A DNA stretch of 64,000 nt from CAZJWR01 sp964549765 (GTDB lineage Bacteria > Zixibacteria > MSB-5A5 > GN15 > JAAZOE01): positions 1-64,000 of the forward strand of contig CAZJWR010000001.1 in the NCBI GenBank assembly GCA_964549765.1. The letters run 5' to 3'. Shown piece by piece: positions 24,883 through 33,669 of this stretch; position 1 is the first letter of the stretch; every line of letters begins with the position of its first letter. The position numbers were made by a program, and so were the translations under genes. The notes below the pieces were generated by a model. The model worked only from the letters and a program-made list of their open reading frames with translations, had not been told where the DNA came from and made no database searches.

Positions 24883-26688
24883 TCATCGATTGGCGAAATA
24901 TTCTTCGACGTAGTCCTGGACATGGGCCGATTTGACCATATCGAGATACCAGTCGTTCAGAATCGTATTTTGCTTATCTCGCAGGATAACCCGTGATAAG
25001 GAATCCCGCACCTCGTTGTATTTGGAGAGATCGGCGCTCTGCCGCTCATCCAATTTCAAAATAGCCCATCCCTTGAGGTATTCCGCCGGCCCGGTCAGGT
25101 CGCCGGGATTTTTAAGCGCGAATGCGGTTCCGATCAGACGGGGATCGCCTCCGATGCCGATCAGGTAATCCATCCGGGTAATGGGAGGGCTGGTTCTTAT
25201 CTCATAATCCGCATCGGCCGCGGCTTTTTTCAGCGAGAGACCGTTGTCTTGAATACCCGCCCAAATTTTATCGATATCGGCGCGGCATTTCTGCTTGGCG
25301 AGGTAATCGGTGAAATCCGTCCGCACCTTCTCCTCGGCCTCGTCGAACGGTTCGATGCCGGCCGGTTCCCGTGCGATGATTTTAGCGACCAACACCTGGG
25401 CATCAGTTTCAAAAACCGGTGACACCGTTCCGACCGGCTGATCAAAGGCAAACTGGGATATGCTGCGATCGTAGCCCATCTTGGGGATCGGCTTGTCTTC
25501 GATGAAGAATCCGGTGGTGTCAAGCGTATCGCCGAGATTCGCGGCGGCGGCGGCCAAATCGGAGCCGCTCAGGTCGGCCAAAAGGGCGTTGGCATTGCGG
25601 AAGGCGAGATCGACCGTTTCGCTCGAGGCTTTTATTTTCAAGAGGATATGGCGGGCGTGAACCTGCTCACCGTTCTTGTCGTTTTTCTTTTCCACGGATT
25701 GGATGATATGCCAGCCGAATTTGGTGCGGACGGGCTCGGAAATTTCGCCGGGAGCCAACGCGAAGGCCGCCGAATCGAACGGCGGCACCATCCGGCCCCG
25801 CCCAAACCAACCCAGATCGCCGCCGTTTTGTGCGGAGTTGTCCTCGGAATAGGCCTTAGCCAGCTCCTCGAAATCGTCGCCCTCATCGAGCATCCGCTTG
25901 ATATCGTCGGCTTCCAACTTAATCAATTCCCAATCCTTCTCGGTGGGCTCTTTGGAGAAGGAAACGTATTCGAGATTGGCCCGCTGGTCGATCTTATAGT
26001 CGTCCTTGTGGGATTCATAATACTGTTTCAGTTGATCTTCGGGCGCCTCGACTATTCCCTTCGCGAATTTCTGCACCGGTGAAAAAACGTAGCTGACGAC
26101 AATTTTCTCATTGGTGTCGAGGAAATAATCCCTGATTTCGTTTTCGCCGACCCGGGCGGTCGCGGCGATCTGATCCTGCAGTTTCAGCTTACGCAACTGC
26201 GGCCGGTAGGCGGCTTCCACCTGAGCCCAGAAACCGCTATAGCGCGGGTCGGCCAGGGCGGAAAGGTATTTTTGATAGTCGAATTTCCCCTCGGTCATGA
26301 AGCCTTCGTTTTGCTGCAATTCCTGCGGCGGCTGATACTTGAGAAACTGGTAGAATTCCTGGTCGGAGACCTGGATATTTCGTCTTTCCATTTCCCGGCC
26401 CATCAGGTAATCGGCGACGAGGTTGTCCCAGGCCTGTTGCCGAATCTGGCTGAGTTCCGAAACACTCAATTCTGCCTGCGACTGCGACTGTTTCTGCTGG
26501 TAAAGCCGGTCGAGATAGGGCTGGTAAATGCGGTAGTCGATGTCCTTTCCGTCGATAACCCCGACGATATTCTTTTGGGATTTGGAGCGGGTGACATCCA
26601 TACCCCAGGCAAAGATGATGGTACCGACAAAAGCGATTACCACGACCCAGATAAAGACCTTGGTATATTTCCGAAAATGACTCAGCAT
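24883..26688 (-). CDS. SurA/PpiD-like membrane-anchored peptidyl-prolyl isomerase
   Basis: 601 residues. A single N-terminal membrane anchor (FIWVVVIAFVGTIIFAWGM, about 11-30) places the rest in the periplasm. A SurA_N-like helical region follows (QQAWDNLVADYLMGREMERR). One parvulin-type rotamase domain is clear around residues 230-360 (FEELAKAYSEDNSAQNGGDL, FGWHIIQ, VHARHILLK), and weaker parvulin-like sequence continues to about 460. PpiD-type proteins act near the Sec translocon on proteins leaving the membrane, mainly as chaperones. This suits a genome with many secreted and outer-membrane proteins. The gene is transcribed alone and ends in a strong terminator. Confidence 0.9.
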   Translation of the reverse strand: MLSHFRKYTKVFIWVVVIAFVGTIIFAWGMDVTRSKSQKNIVGVIDGKDIDYRIYQPYLDRLYQQKQSQSQAELSVSELSQIRQQAWDNLVADYLMGREMERRNIQVSDQEFYQFLKYQPPQELQQNEGFMTEGKFDYQKYLSALADPRYSGFWAQVEAAYRPQLRKLKLQDQIAATARVGENEIRDYFLDTNEKIVVSYVFSPVQKFAKGIVEAPEDQLKQYYESHKDDYKIDQRANLEYVSFSKEPTEKDWELIKLEADDIKRMLDEGDDFEELAKAYSEDNSAQNGGDLGWFGRGRMVPPFDSAAFALAPGEISEPVRTKFGWHIIQSVEKKNDKNGEQVHARHILLKIKASSETVDLAFRNANALLADLSGSDLAAAAANLGDTLDTTGFFIEDKPIPKMGYDRSISQFAFDQPVGTVSPVFETDAQVLVAKIIAREPAGIEPFDEAEEKVRTDFTDYLAKQKCRADIDKIWAGIQDNGLSLKKAAADADYEIRTSPPITRMDYLIGIGGDPRLIGTAFALKNPGDLTGPAEYLKGWAILKLDERQSADLSKYNEVRDSLSRVILRDKQNTILNDWYLDMVKSAHVQDYVEEYFANR

Positions 26689-26888
26689 GGCAGCATAACT
26701 CCTTTAATCCATGACTTCCATTATTCGCGTCAGCCGACGGCGGCGAATCCAGGGCAGCTTATGAGCCCGACCCGGCCAAACAATATAGCCAAAACGACGA
26801 CATCCGCAAGAGCTTTTTATCTCCTTTGCCGCCACGCAGTTCCCAAAATTATATTGATCTGGGACGCAGATGTGTTACCTTGGCGACA

Positions 26889-29177
26889 ATGCAACGACTC
26901 TACCTCTCCATATCGGTTGTTTTGCTCTTGCTATTCAGCGAAACGGTTTTTGCCGCCGATCGCTTCGATGCGTCCTACCAATGGCCGCTCAAATTGCCCA
27001 GACATTTCTCTTCGGCGTTCGGCGATTCCCGGCCGGGGCGGTTCCATATGGGCGTCGACCTGCGCACCGGCGGAAAAGAGGGCGCCCGTGTCTATGCCCC
27101 CGAGGACGGATACGTCTGGCGCATCAAGACGTCGTACCGGGGATCCGGCAAGGCCCTGTATCTGCGAGGCAAATCGGGGCGCATCTACGTCTTCTATCAT
27201 CTCAAGACCTATGCCTGGGATATCGGGACCTATTTGCGCGACCGGCAGATAGAAACCAAGCGGTACTACCAGGATATCGATCCCGGCGAAGGCCGTCTGC
27301 CGATAAAACGCGGCGAATTTATCGCCCGGTCGGGGCAGACCGGTGTCGGGGCGCCGCATCTTCATTTCGAAGTCCGCGATGCCAACGACCGGCCCACGAA
27401 TCCGTTGTACTACAATATCACGTACGTTGATAATCGTCCGCCAGAATTCGACGCCGTCTGGCTGACTTATCTCGACGACAGTTCGCTGTCCGATACCGGC
27501 GGGCGGGAGGTCTCTTTGAAGCCGGTCTATGACCGGAAGAGCGGCCAGTATGTTCTGCCCGATACCGTGCCCGTCACCGGCAGGTTTGCCGTTAAAGCGG
27601 CTATCTCAGATTATGTCGCACCGGGATCGTTCACGCTGGGCCCGTCCCATATAGCATTATATATCGACGGTGTCCTGTATCACGATGTGGACTACGCCCG
27701 TCTCGATTTTTCCGAGGACCGGTACAGTGTATTGGATCGCGATTTCGATCCGGCCAAAAAGGATTACCCTCGGGTTTACAATCTTTACCGGAAGAAAGGC
27801 AATCTCCTGTCGATTTACCGCAGCGATATCGCCGGCGATGGGAGCTTTGCCGATACGGTTGGCGGCATACATACCGTCAGAATCGAAGCCTCCGATCCTC
27901 ACGGCAATACCAGCCGGTTGGAATTTTCGTTTTACTATTTCCCGGTTCCGGACATACTCGCGCCGTTTAACCGCGCAGAGATTTCCGATTCGCTAATGAC
28001 GCTTCTCTTCGCGGACGAGCAGGCGGCGGAATCGTTCGATTCGGCAGAGCTCCTGCTGTCGGGAGACGGTCCGGGCCGGGATACGTTGCCGGTCGCGCTG
28101 TACCCGAAAATCGAACGGGACGAACGGATGATCCGCCTCCGGGGAGATTTCACGACCGGGGTGAACTATCAGCTGTGGTTCATGAAGGATGGGGTTGTCT
28201 ACCGGCCGTATTATCTTTCCACGGCTGCGCTGGCGCCGAACGGCGAAAGCGCCGTGGATTCCGTGACGATGCGCATCGTCGACGGCGGCGTGCTGCTCTC
28301 GGCAGTGGCGCGGGATTACGGTGTAAACTGGTTGATGGGGGAAGTAACCACGGATAGGGGGAGCGAGAATCTGTTTTTCCGGAAGACCGGTGGAAAACGG
28401 TTTACACTTTTTTATCGGCCCACGGGTGATCTTGAAGAGATCCGGTCGGCGGTCGTGCGGGGACCGGTCGGGTTCCGTCCCGATACCGTGCCGGTCAACG
28501 TCCAGCGCGTTCAATCCGGGAAAGCAGTACAGGTCGATCTAGGGCCGAAACGACGGTTGGTTATCGGCGCCGGGGATTTATTTGACGACGCCCTGCTCAC
28601 CGTGCGCGACACGGCCATACCGTCCCCTACCACCGGTTACTTCGTGGACGGACCGTACGTAGTCGATCCGCAGGGATACTCATTTGCCGATTGGGCAGAT
28701 CTGGAGACGACCATTTCGGACACCACTGTTGATCCCGCAAAAATCGGATTGTATGTGTATAACGATGATGACGGCGAATGGAATTGGGCCGGAGGCGTGT
28801 ACGATTCGACCCGTCGCGTCCTGGTGTCATCGCTCGGGGGCGCCGGCCTGGTAGCGGTGATCGCGGATACGATGGCTCCGGCGATCGCCGATTTGAATAT
28901 TGACGAGTATGAGAACGTGAAAATCAGCCATCCCACCGTCCGGTTCACTTTGACGGATGAATTATCCGGTATCGAGGACGATCTCAATTTCGATGTGACG
29001 ATCGACGACAAATGGATGGTTCCCGAATACGACCCCGAAAGCGGTCGGTTTACCAGCAAAACGTACTGGATGCTTACCGGCGGCCGACACAAATTGAAAA
29101 TTGACGTCCATGACCGGTGCGGCAACACGGTTTCGGTCGAGCGGACCTTCGTCGTCGGCGCCAAAACCGAGCCATGA
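26889..29177 (+). CDS. M23-family (LytM-like) peptidase with long C-terminal region
   Basis: 762 residues from ATG 26889, which opens a signal peptide (MQRLYLSISVVLLLLFSETVFAA); the frame extends 63 bases upstream without one. The M23 domain lies near the N-terminus: HMGVD supplies the first His and Asp zinc ligands and HLHFEVRD the HxH motif, so the active site is complete. Residues 60-190 cover this domain. The remaining 550 residues contain repeated beta-sandwich-like segments (for example ADTMAPAIADLNIDEYENV..., a bacterial Ig-like start) and no second enzyme domain. The protein probably cuts peptidoglycan cross-links or works as a LytM factor. A gluzincin gene begins one base after its stop. 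Confidence 0.9.
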   Translation: MQRLYLSISVVLLLLFSETVFAADRFDASYQWPLKLPRHFSSAFGDSRPGRFHMGVDLRTGGKEGARVYAPEDGYVWRIKTSYRGSGKALYLRGKSGRIYVFYHLKTYAWDIGTYLRDRQIETKRYYQDIDPGEGRLPIKRGEFIARSGQTGVGAPHLHFEVRDANDRPTNPLYYNITYVDNRPPEFDAVWLTYLDDSSLSDTGGREVSLKPVYDRKSGQYVLPDTVPVTGRFAVKAAISDYVAPGSFTLGPSHIALYIDGVLYHDVDYARLDFSEDRYSVLDRDFDPAKKDYPRVYNLYRKKGNLLSIYRSDIAGDGSFADTVGGIHTVRIEASDPHGNTSRLEFSFYYFPVPDILAPFNRAEISDSLMTLLFADEQAAESFDSAELLLSGDGPGRDTLPVALYPKIERDERMIRLRGDFTTGVNYQLWFMKDGVVYRPYYLSTAALAPNGESAVDSVTMRIVDGGVLLSAVARDYGVNWLMGEVTTDRGSENLFFRKTGGKRFTLFYRPTGDLEEIRSAVVRGPVGFRPDTVPVNVQRVQSGKAVQVDLGPKRRLVIGAGDLFDDALLTVRDTAIPSPTTGYFVDGPYVVDPQGYSFADWADLETTISDTTVDPAKIGLYVYNDDDGEWNWAGGVYDSTRRVLVSSLGGAGLVAVIADTMAPAIADLNIDEYENVKISHPTVRFTLTDELSGIEDDLNFDVTIDDKWMVPEYDPESGRFTSKTYWMLTGGRHKLKIDVHDRCGNTVSVERTFVVGAKTEP

Positions 29178-29178
29178 T

Positions 29179-30099
29179 ATGCGGCGGATTTTCTGCATTC
29201 TCGCGCCGCTGTTTTTTGCGGCGGCACTCTCGGCGGCTCCCCCGTATCGCATCATCGCCGATCTACCCGCCGACGCGGCCTACGCCGATTCGGTGATCAC
29301 CGTGACGGCCGCCCGCCTGAGCAGTTTCCTCGGTCCGCCGGTGCCCGAATCGCTCGATGTCTATATCGTAGCCAAAATCGCGCGATTCGACAGCCTGAGC
29401 GGGCCGTCGATCCCCGATTGGGGGGCGGCAGTGGCCTTGCCGTACAGGAACCGGATCGTGGTAAAATCGCCATTGATATTGACCGGTGAGAAATCGCTGG
29501 GTGAGTTAGTGGCCCATGAATATTCGCATATCGCCTTGGCCCGGGCGGTGCGCAACCGGCCGGTGCCGCGCTGGCTGGATGAAGGCATGGCGATGTATGC
29601 CTCGGCGGAATGGGGCTGGAGCGACAATCTGGCGATGGGCTGGGCGGTGATTTCCGGGAATATCATCCCGTTATCCAGGATCGAGCAGTTGAATCGATTC
29701 CAAAGCGGTCAGGCTCAGGTGGCGTATTCGGAATCGTATCTGGCGTTTCGCTATTTCCTCGATACTTATGGGCAGTCCGGGCTGCATATTCTTTTGACGG
29801 ATATAGCCGACGGCCAAAGCATTGATGCCGCCTTCGTGTCGGCGATCGGAGTCGATCAGGCCGGCTTCGAGAGAGAATTTTCGACATATCTTCACGGGAG
29901 ATACAATTTGATCACCATGATTTTCAACAGCAATATATTGTGGATCCTGCTGGCGATGTTGATTGTGGTCGGCTTCGTCATGTATCTTCTGCGGCGCAAA
30001 AAGCGTTTTGCGGAATTTGACGAGTACGACAAGTATCATTCGACCGATTTCGACTACGGCGAGGTCGAGGAGCCGGATGAAGATAAGCCATGGGATTGA
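29179..30099 (+). CDS. Peptidase MA-like gluzincin metalloprotease, membrane-anchored
   Basis: 306 residues from ATG 29179, which overlaps nothing but follows the M23 stop by one base. The N-terminal signal segment MRRIFCILAPLFFAAALSA is followed by the zinc motif VAHEYSHIALA and a downstream third ligand in WLDEGMAMYAS, the layout of the peptidase MA family. A second membrane segment near the C-terminus (ILWILLAMLIVVGFVMYLL) leaves a charged acidic tail inside. The start of the acyltransferase gene overlaps its end by 23 bases. Function is inferred to be envelope proteolysis; the substrate is unknown. Confidence 0.85.
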   Translation: MRRIFCILAPLFFAAALSAAPPYRIIADLPADAAYADSVITVTAARLSSFLGPPVPESLDVYIVAKIARFDSLSGPSIPDWGAAVALPYRNRIVVKSPLILTGEKSLGELVAHEYSHIALARAVRNRPVPRWLDEGMAMYASAEWGWSDNLAMGWAVISGNIIPLSRIEQLNRFQSGQAQVAYSESYLAFRYFLDTYGQSGLHILLTDIADGQSIDAAFVSAIGVDQAGFEREFSTYLHGRYNLITMIFNSNILWILLAMLIVVGFVMYLLRRKKRFAEFDEYDKYHSTDFDYGEVEEPDEDKPWD

Positions 30100-30991
30100 G
30101 TACGCCGCGGTTCGCCTGACGGCGGCTGTACTGCGTTCGCTTCCCGAAGCGACGGCGATGAGAACCGGCGAAGGGATGGGACGCGCGGCGAATAAGCTCT
30201 GGCGGAGCCGCCATCGGATCATCATGCGCAACCTCGAAATAGCCTTCGGCGATGATCTCTCCGAACACGAGCGAAACCGGCTTTCCGGCGACGTATTCGG
30301 CAATCTGGGAAAGATGCTGGCCGAGGTGAGCCGATTTCCCAGGCTGGATAAGGAACGCATTCTTCGCCGGGTCGATTCCGAGGGCGAGGGGACATTCCAG
30401 GAGGCGCTTGACCATGGCAAGGGGGCGATTCTGACCGGGAGTCATTTCGGCAACTGGGAACTGATGGGGGCATATATCAACGCCCTCGGTTTTCCGGTCG
30501 ATTTTCTGGTGCGCAGGCAGCACAATCCCTATGTCGACGAATACCTGACGTATCTGCGTCGATGCCTGAACGTGCGAGTGATTCATTCGGAGAGCGGTAT
30601 GATGGAAGTGATGCGAGCGCTGAAAGCCAACCGCCAGGTGGCGATTGTTTCGGATCAGCATGCCGGGTCGCAAGGAATCATCGTGCGTTTTTTCGGGCGG
30701 TTGGTATCGGTGCCGCGGGCGCCGGCGACGCTGGCGGTGCGAACCGGCGCACCGATCATCACGGGATGCATTATCCGCAAAGCCGATAACAAGCATCATT
30801 GTATTTTTCAACGGCCTGTTTATCCGAATGCCGACGCCGATCGCGATGCGGAGATTCTGCGGCTTACGAAATTGTTCACCGGCCGCATCGAGGAAACCAT
30901 CCGGAGACGGCCGGATCATTGGCTGTGGACGCATCGCCGTTTCAAACCGCTGGGACCAAAGGAACAAACCGAAGGCTCCTACGTAGAATAG
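30077..30991 (+). CDS. Lipid A / lysophospholipid-type acyltransferase, LpxL/HtrB family
   Basis: 304 residues from ATG 30077 (MKISHGIEYAAVRL). The family HX4(D/E) motif is GSHFGNWELMG. Other landmarks are RHRIIMRNLEIAFGDDLSE near the N-terminus and VSDQHAGSQGIIVRFFGR in the middle. It adds a secondary acyl chain to lipid A at the cytoplasmic face of the inner membrane. Together with WaaF downstream it points to a true lipopolysaccharide-containing outer membrane. The start codon lies inside the preceding gene, implying coupling. Confidence 0.9.
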   Translation: MKISHGIEYAAVRLTAAVLRSLPEATAMRTGEGMGRAANKLWRSRHRIIMRNLEIAFGDDLSEHERNRLSGDVFGNLGKMLAEVSRFPRLDKERILRRVDSEGEGTFQEALDHGKGAILTGSHFGNWELMGAYINALGFPVDFLVRRQHNPYVDEYLTYLRRCLNVRVIHSESGMMEVMRALKANRQVAIVSDQHAGSQGIIVRFFGRLVSVPRAPATLAVRTGAPIITGCIIRKADNKHHCIFQRPVYPNADADRDAEILRLTKLFTGRIEETIRRRPDHWLWTHRRFKPLGPKEQTEGSYVE

Positions 30992-31012
30992 GATTGCAAT
31001 CGGTAAATACGT

Positions 31013-31041
31013 TTGCGCAGCCGAGCGGCGTGTTGTATGTT
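31013..31041 (+). promoter_or_regulatory. Possible promoter of the export operon
   Basis: TTGCGC (31013-31018) and TATGTT (31036-31041) with a 17-base spacer, about 75 bases before the TTG start of the adaptor gene. The -35 box matches the consensus at only four positions, so it is a weak call. Confidence 0.35.
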
Positions 31042-31119
31042 ATGATATATGGCAAGCAGGCTGGTGAGAACATCGCGGAGGGCGCCCGGGAAAACCATTA
31101 GCAGAGTGACGAGGGAATC

Positions 31120-32367
31120 TTGAAAAAATATATCATTGCGGGTGTAATCATCGTTGCCGTCGTGGTCATTGCCAAGCTATCCGGATTCGGGGGAGCGTCG
31201 CGCGAAATTCCGACAACCAAAGCCGCACGCGGCGATTTTACGGTCTCGCTATCGGAAAACGGGAAGCTGGCGGCCAAGCGGTCGGTGACGATATCCGCGC
31301 CCCGTATTCGGGGCGGATTGCAGATCGTCAAACTCGCTGAAGAAGGCTCAATCGTCAACAAGGGCGATTTTCTGGTGCAATTCGACCCCACCGAGCAGGA
31401 GACGAAACTTCGTGACGCCGAGGCGGCGCTGAAAATCGCAAAGGCCGATCTGGAAAAGGCGGAAGCGCAGTACCAGATGGACGTCAAGCAATTGGAATTG
31501 GATTTGAAGAAGGCCGAGCGGAACTATACCGAGAAATTATCGGAAGCGCCGATCATTCGTAAAGAAGCCGGACTCGAATTGGATATTGCCAAACTCAATT
31601 CTGAAAACCGAAAGAAGTCGCTGCAGGCCGATATCGAAAAAATGCGGGTACAGGTCGATAAAGCGCAGGATACCAAAGAGCAGGCTGCGCGCGATCTGGA
31701 TAAGATGACGATAACGGCGCCGATTCCCGGACTGGTCGTGTATCTGGAAATATGGAAAGGGAGTTCGATGGCGAAAATCCAGGAGGGGGATAGCCCCTGG
31801 AGCGGCCAGGGTTTGATCGAGCTGCCCGACCTGTCATCGATGATAGTGGAAACAGCCGTATCGGAAGTTGACGTATCCAAGATCAAAGAGGGGCAAAAGG
31901 CGAATATCCGCCTCGACGCCATCCCCGGTCCGATGTTCACCGGAACAATCACCGATATCAGCACCCTGGCCCATAGCAAACTTCGCGGATCGACCATAAA
32001 CGTCTTCGACGTCGAAGTCCTGATCGACACGACTGACGAGCGGCTGAAACCGGGCATGTCGGCCAAGGTGGATTTGATTATCGATAAGTACGATGATGTT
32101 TTGTCGGTTCCGCTCGAAGCCGTGTTCGAACGCGACGACACGACCGTTGTCTATACACCGGGGGGTAAAAAGATTCCAGTGGCGTTGGGCAAGCGAAACG
32201 ACGAAGCCGTGATCGTTAATTCGGGCCTGAAGGCCGGAGATGAGGTCGCGCTGATTGATCCGACACGCAAGGCGGAAGAACTCCAGCCGAGCACGACCGG
32301 CAAGGAAACGCCGGCCAAGAAGAAAAGCCGTCAGACGACCACGACGACGGTCATAATCGGGGGATAG
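31120..32367 (+). CDS. Periplasmic adaptor, MacA/HlyD family
   Basis: 415 residues starting at TTG 31120 with GAGGGA upstream; the first residues MKKYIIAGVIIVAVVVIAKL are a membrane anchor. Lipoyl half motifs flank a coiled coil of about 110 residues (LKIAKADLEKAEAQYQMDVK...), followed by beta-barrel and membrane-proximal domains. It would bridge the inner-membrane permease encoded next and the TolC-type channel after that. The C-terminal 30 residues are rich in Lys and Thr. Confidence 0.9.
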   Translation: MKKYIIAGVIIVAVVVIAKLSGFGGASREIPTTKAARGDFTVSLSENGKLAAKRSVTISAPRIRGGLQIVKLAEEGSIVNKGDFLVQFDPTEQETKLRDAEAALKIAKADLEKAEAQYQMDVKQLELDLKKAERNYTEKLSEAPIIRKEAGLELDIAKLNSENRKKSLQADIEKMRVQVDKAQDTKEQAARDLDKMTITAPIPGLVVYLEIWKGSSMAKIQEGDSPWSGQGLIELPDLSSMIVETAVSEVDVSKIKEGQKANIRLDAIPGPMFTGTITDISTLAHSKLRGSTINVFDVEVLIDTTDERLKPGMSAKVDLIIDKYDDVLSVPLEAVFERDDTTVVYTPGGKKIPVALGKRNDEAVIVNSGLKAGDEVALIDPTRKAEELQPSTTGKETPAKKKSRQTTTTTVIIGG

Positions 32368-33657
32368 GTGGATTATCGCCGCATCACATCGGTATCGCTC
32401 GAATCGCTGCTGTCGCATAAATTCCGCACTTTTCTGACGATGCTGGGGATTATTTTCGGCGTGGCGGCGGTGATCGCCATGCTATCGATCGGCGAGGGGG
32501 CCAAGCAGGACGCGCTGGAACAGATCGAACTCCTCGGCATGCACAATATCATCATCGAGGGAGCTATCCCGCCCGAGGAAAAAGGCTCCGAAACCGTCGG
32601 GGGCCGCAGTCCGGGTTTAACCCTGGCCGATGCCGAGAATCTGCAATCATTCGACAACGTGTACGGCGCGGTGGTGTCATCCCAGATAATCGAGGAAAAC
32701 AAAGCCTATTACGCCGACGCCGAAAGCGATGCGAGAATCATCGCGACGACGCCGGAGTATTTGCCGATCATGAACATATCCGTTCAGTCGGGATCGTTTC
32801 TTCGTCCCGAGGATATCGACGATTACTCGCAGGTGTGCGTGCTGGGGTCCAATGTCAAACGGATGCTGTTCGCTTTTTCCGATCCGTTGGGCAAACAGAT
32901 TCGTCTGCAGGATTTGTATTATACCGTCATCGGCGTAATCGGGGAAAAGATCGTGGGATCATCCGATTTCCAGGGCATCGATTTGAAGAACGTCAACAAC
33001 AACATTTATATTCCCCTGACGACGGCGCTCAACAAAATCATGCGATCCTACGATAATGCTGCGTTGAAATCGGGCCTGGGCGAAGACGCCGCGATGACCT
33101 ATAACACCAACGAGATCGACCGGATCATTCTGCAGGTTCGCGACGATCAAGACATCCCCACGGCGGCCGCCCTGGCGAGGCGGGTGATCGACCGGCGGCA
33201 TCGCGAGGTACAGGATTACAGCATTGTCGTCCCCGAGGCGCTCTTAGAGCAGAGCCGGAGGACGCAGCGAATTTTCAATATCGTCATGGGAGCCATCGCC
33301 GGGATATCGCTGCTGGTGGGCGGCATCGGCATCATGAATATCATGCTTGCTTCGGTGCTGGAACGGACCAGGGAAATCGGCGTGCGCCGGGCGGTCGGAG
33401 CCAGCCGCCGGGATATCATGAGTCAGTTCTTGATCGAATCGGTGACGATTTGTCTGATCGGCTGTTTCATCGGCGTCTTTGCCGGACTGGGGCTGGCCAA
33501 GGGCATCTCCACCTATGCCGAATGGCGGACGATTATTTCGGTATTTTCGATTATTCTGGCGGTCGGGGTGTCTACCGCGGTAGGGTTGATATTCGGCTTT
33601 TTCCCGGCCCGCAAGGCGGCCTCGCTCGATCCCATTGAAGCCCTACGCTATGAATGA
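32368..33657 (+). CDS. MacB/FtsX-type ABC transporter permease
   Basis: 429 residues from GTG 32368, directly after the adaptor stop. The topology is MacB-like: one N-terminal membrane segment (FLTMLGIIFGVAAVIAMLSIGEGAK), a large periplasmic domain of about 220 residues, and three C-terminal segments ending with the typical GFFPARKAASLDPIEALRYE. It has no fused ATPase domain, and no separate ABC ATPase gene lies in this operon, so the energy-supplying subunit must be encoded elsewhere. Likely substrates of such systems are lipoproteins, peptides or amphiphilic compounds. Confidence 0.92.
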   Translation: MDYRRITSVSLESLLSHKFRTFLTMLGIIFGVAAVIAMLSIGEGAKQDALEQIELLGMHNIIIEGAIPPEEKGSETVGGRSPGLTLADAENLQSFDNVYGAVVSSQIIEENKAYYADAESDARIIATTPEYLPIMNISVQSGSFLRPEDIDDYSQVCVLGSNVKRMLFAFSDPLGKQIRLQDLYYTVIGVIGEKIVGSSDFQGIDLKNVNNNIYIPLTTALNKIMRSYDNAALKSGLGEDAAMTYNTNEIDRIILQVRDDQDIPTAAALARRVIDRRHREVQDYSIVVPEALLEQSRRTQRIFNIVMGAIAGISLLVGGIGIMNIMLASVLERTREIGVRRAVGASRRDIMSQFLIESVTICLIGCFIGVFAGLGLAKGISTYAEWRTIISVFSIILAVGVSTAVGLIFGFFPARKAASLDPIEALRYE

Positions 33658-33669
33658 CAAGGAGTCGGC

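Noticed and set aside
26272..27252. 326-codon plus-strand frame antisense to the PpiD-like gene and running into the M23 gene
   Set aside because: It is a shadow frame. The PpiD-like protein and the M23 signal peptide explain the same DNA with clear domains.
29978..30967. 329-codon minus-strand frame over the LpxL-like gene
   Set aside because: Antisense shadow of an enzyme gene with intact family motifs.
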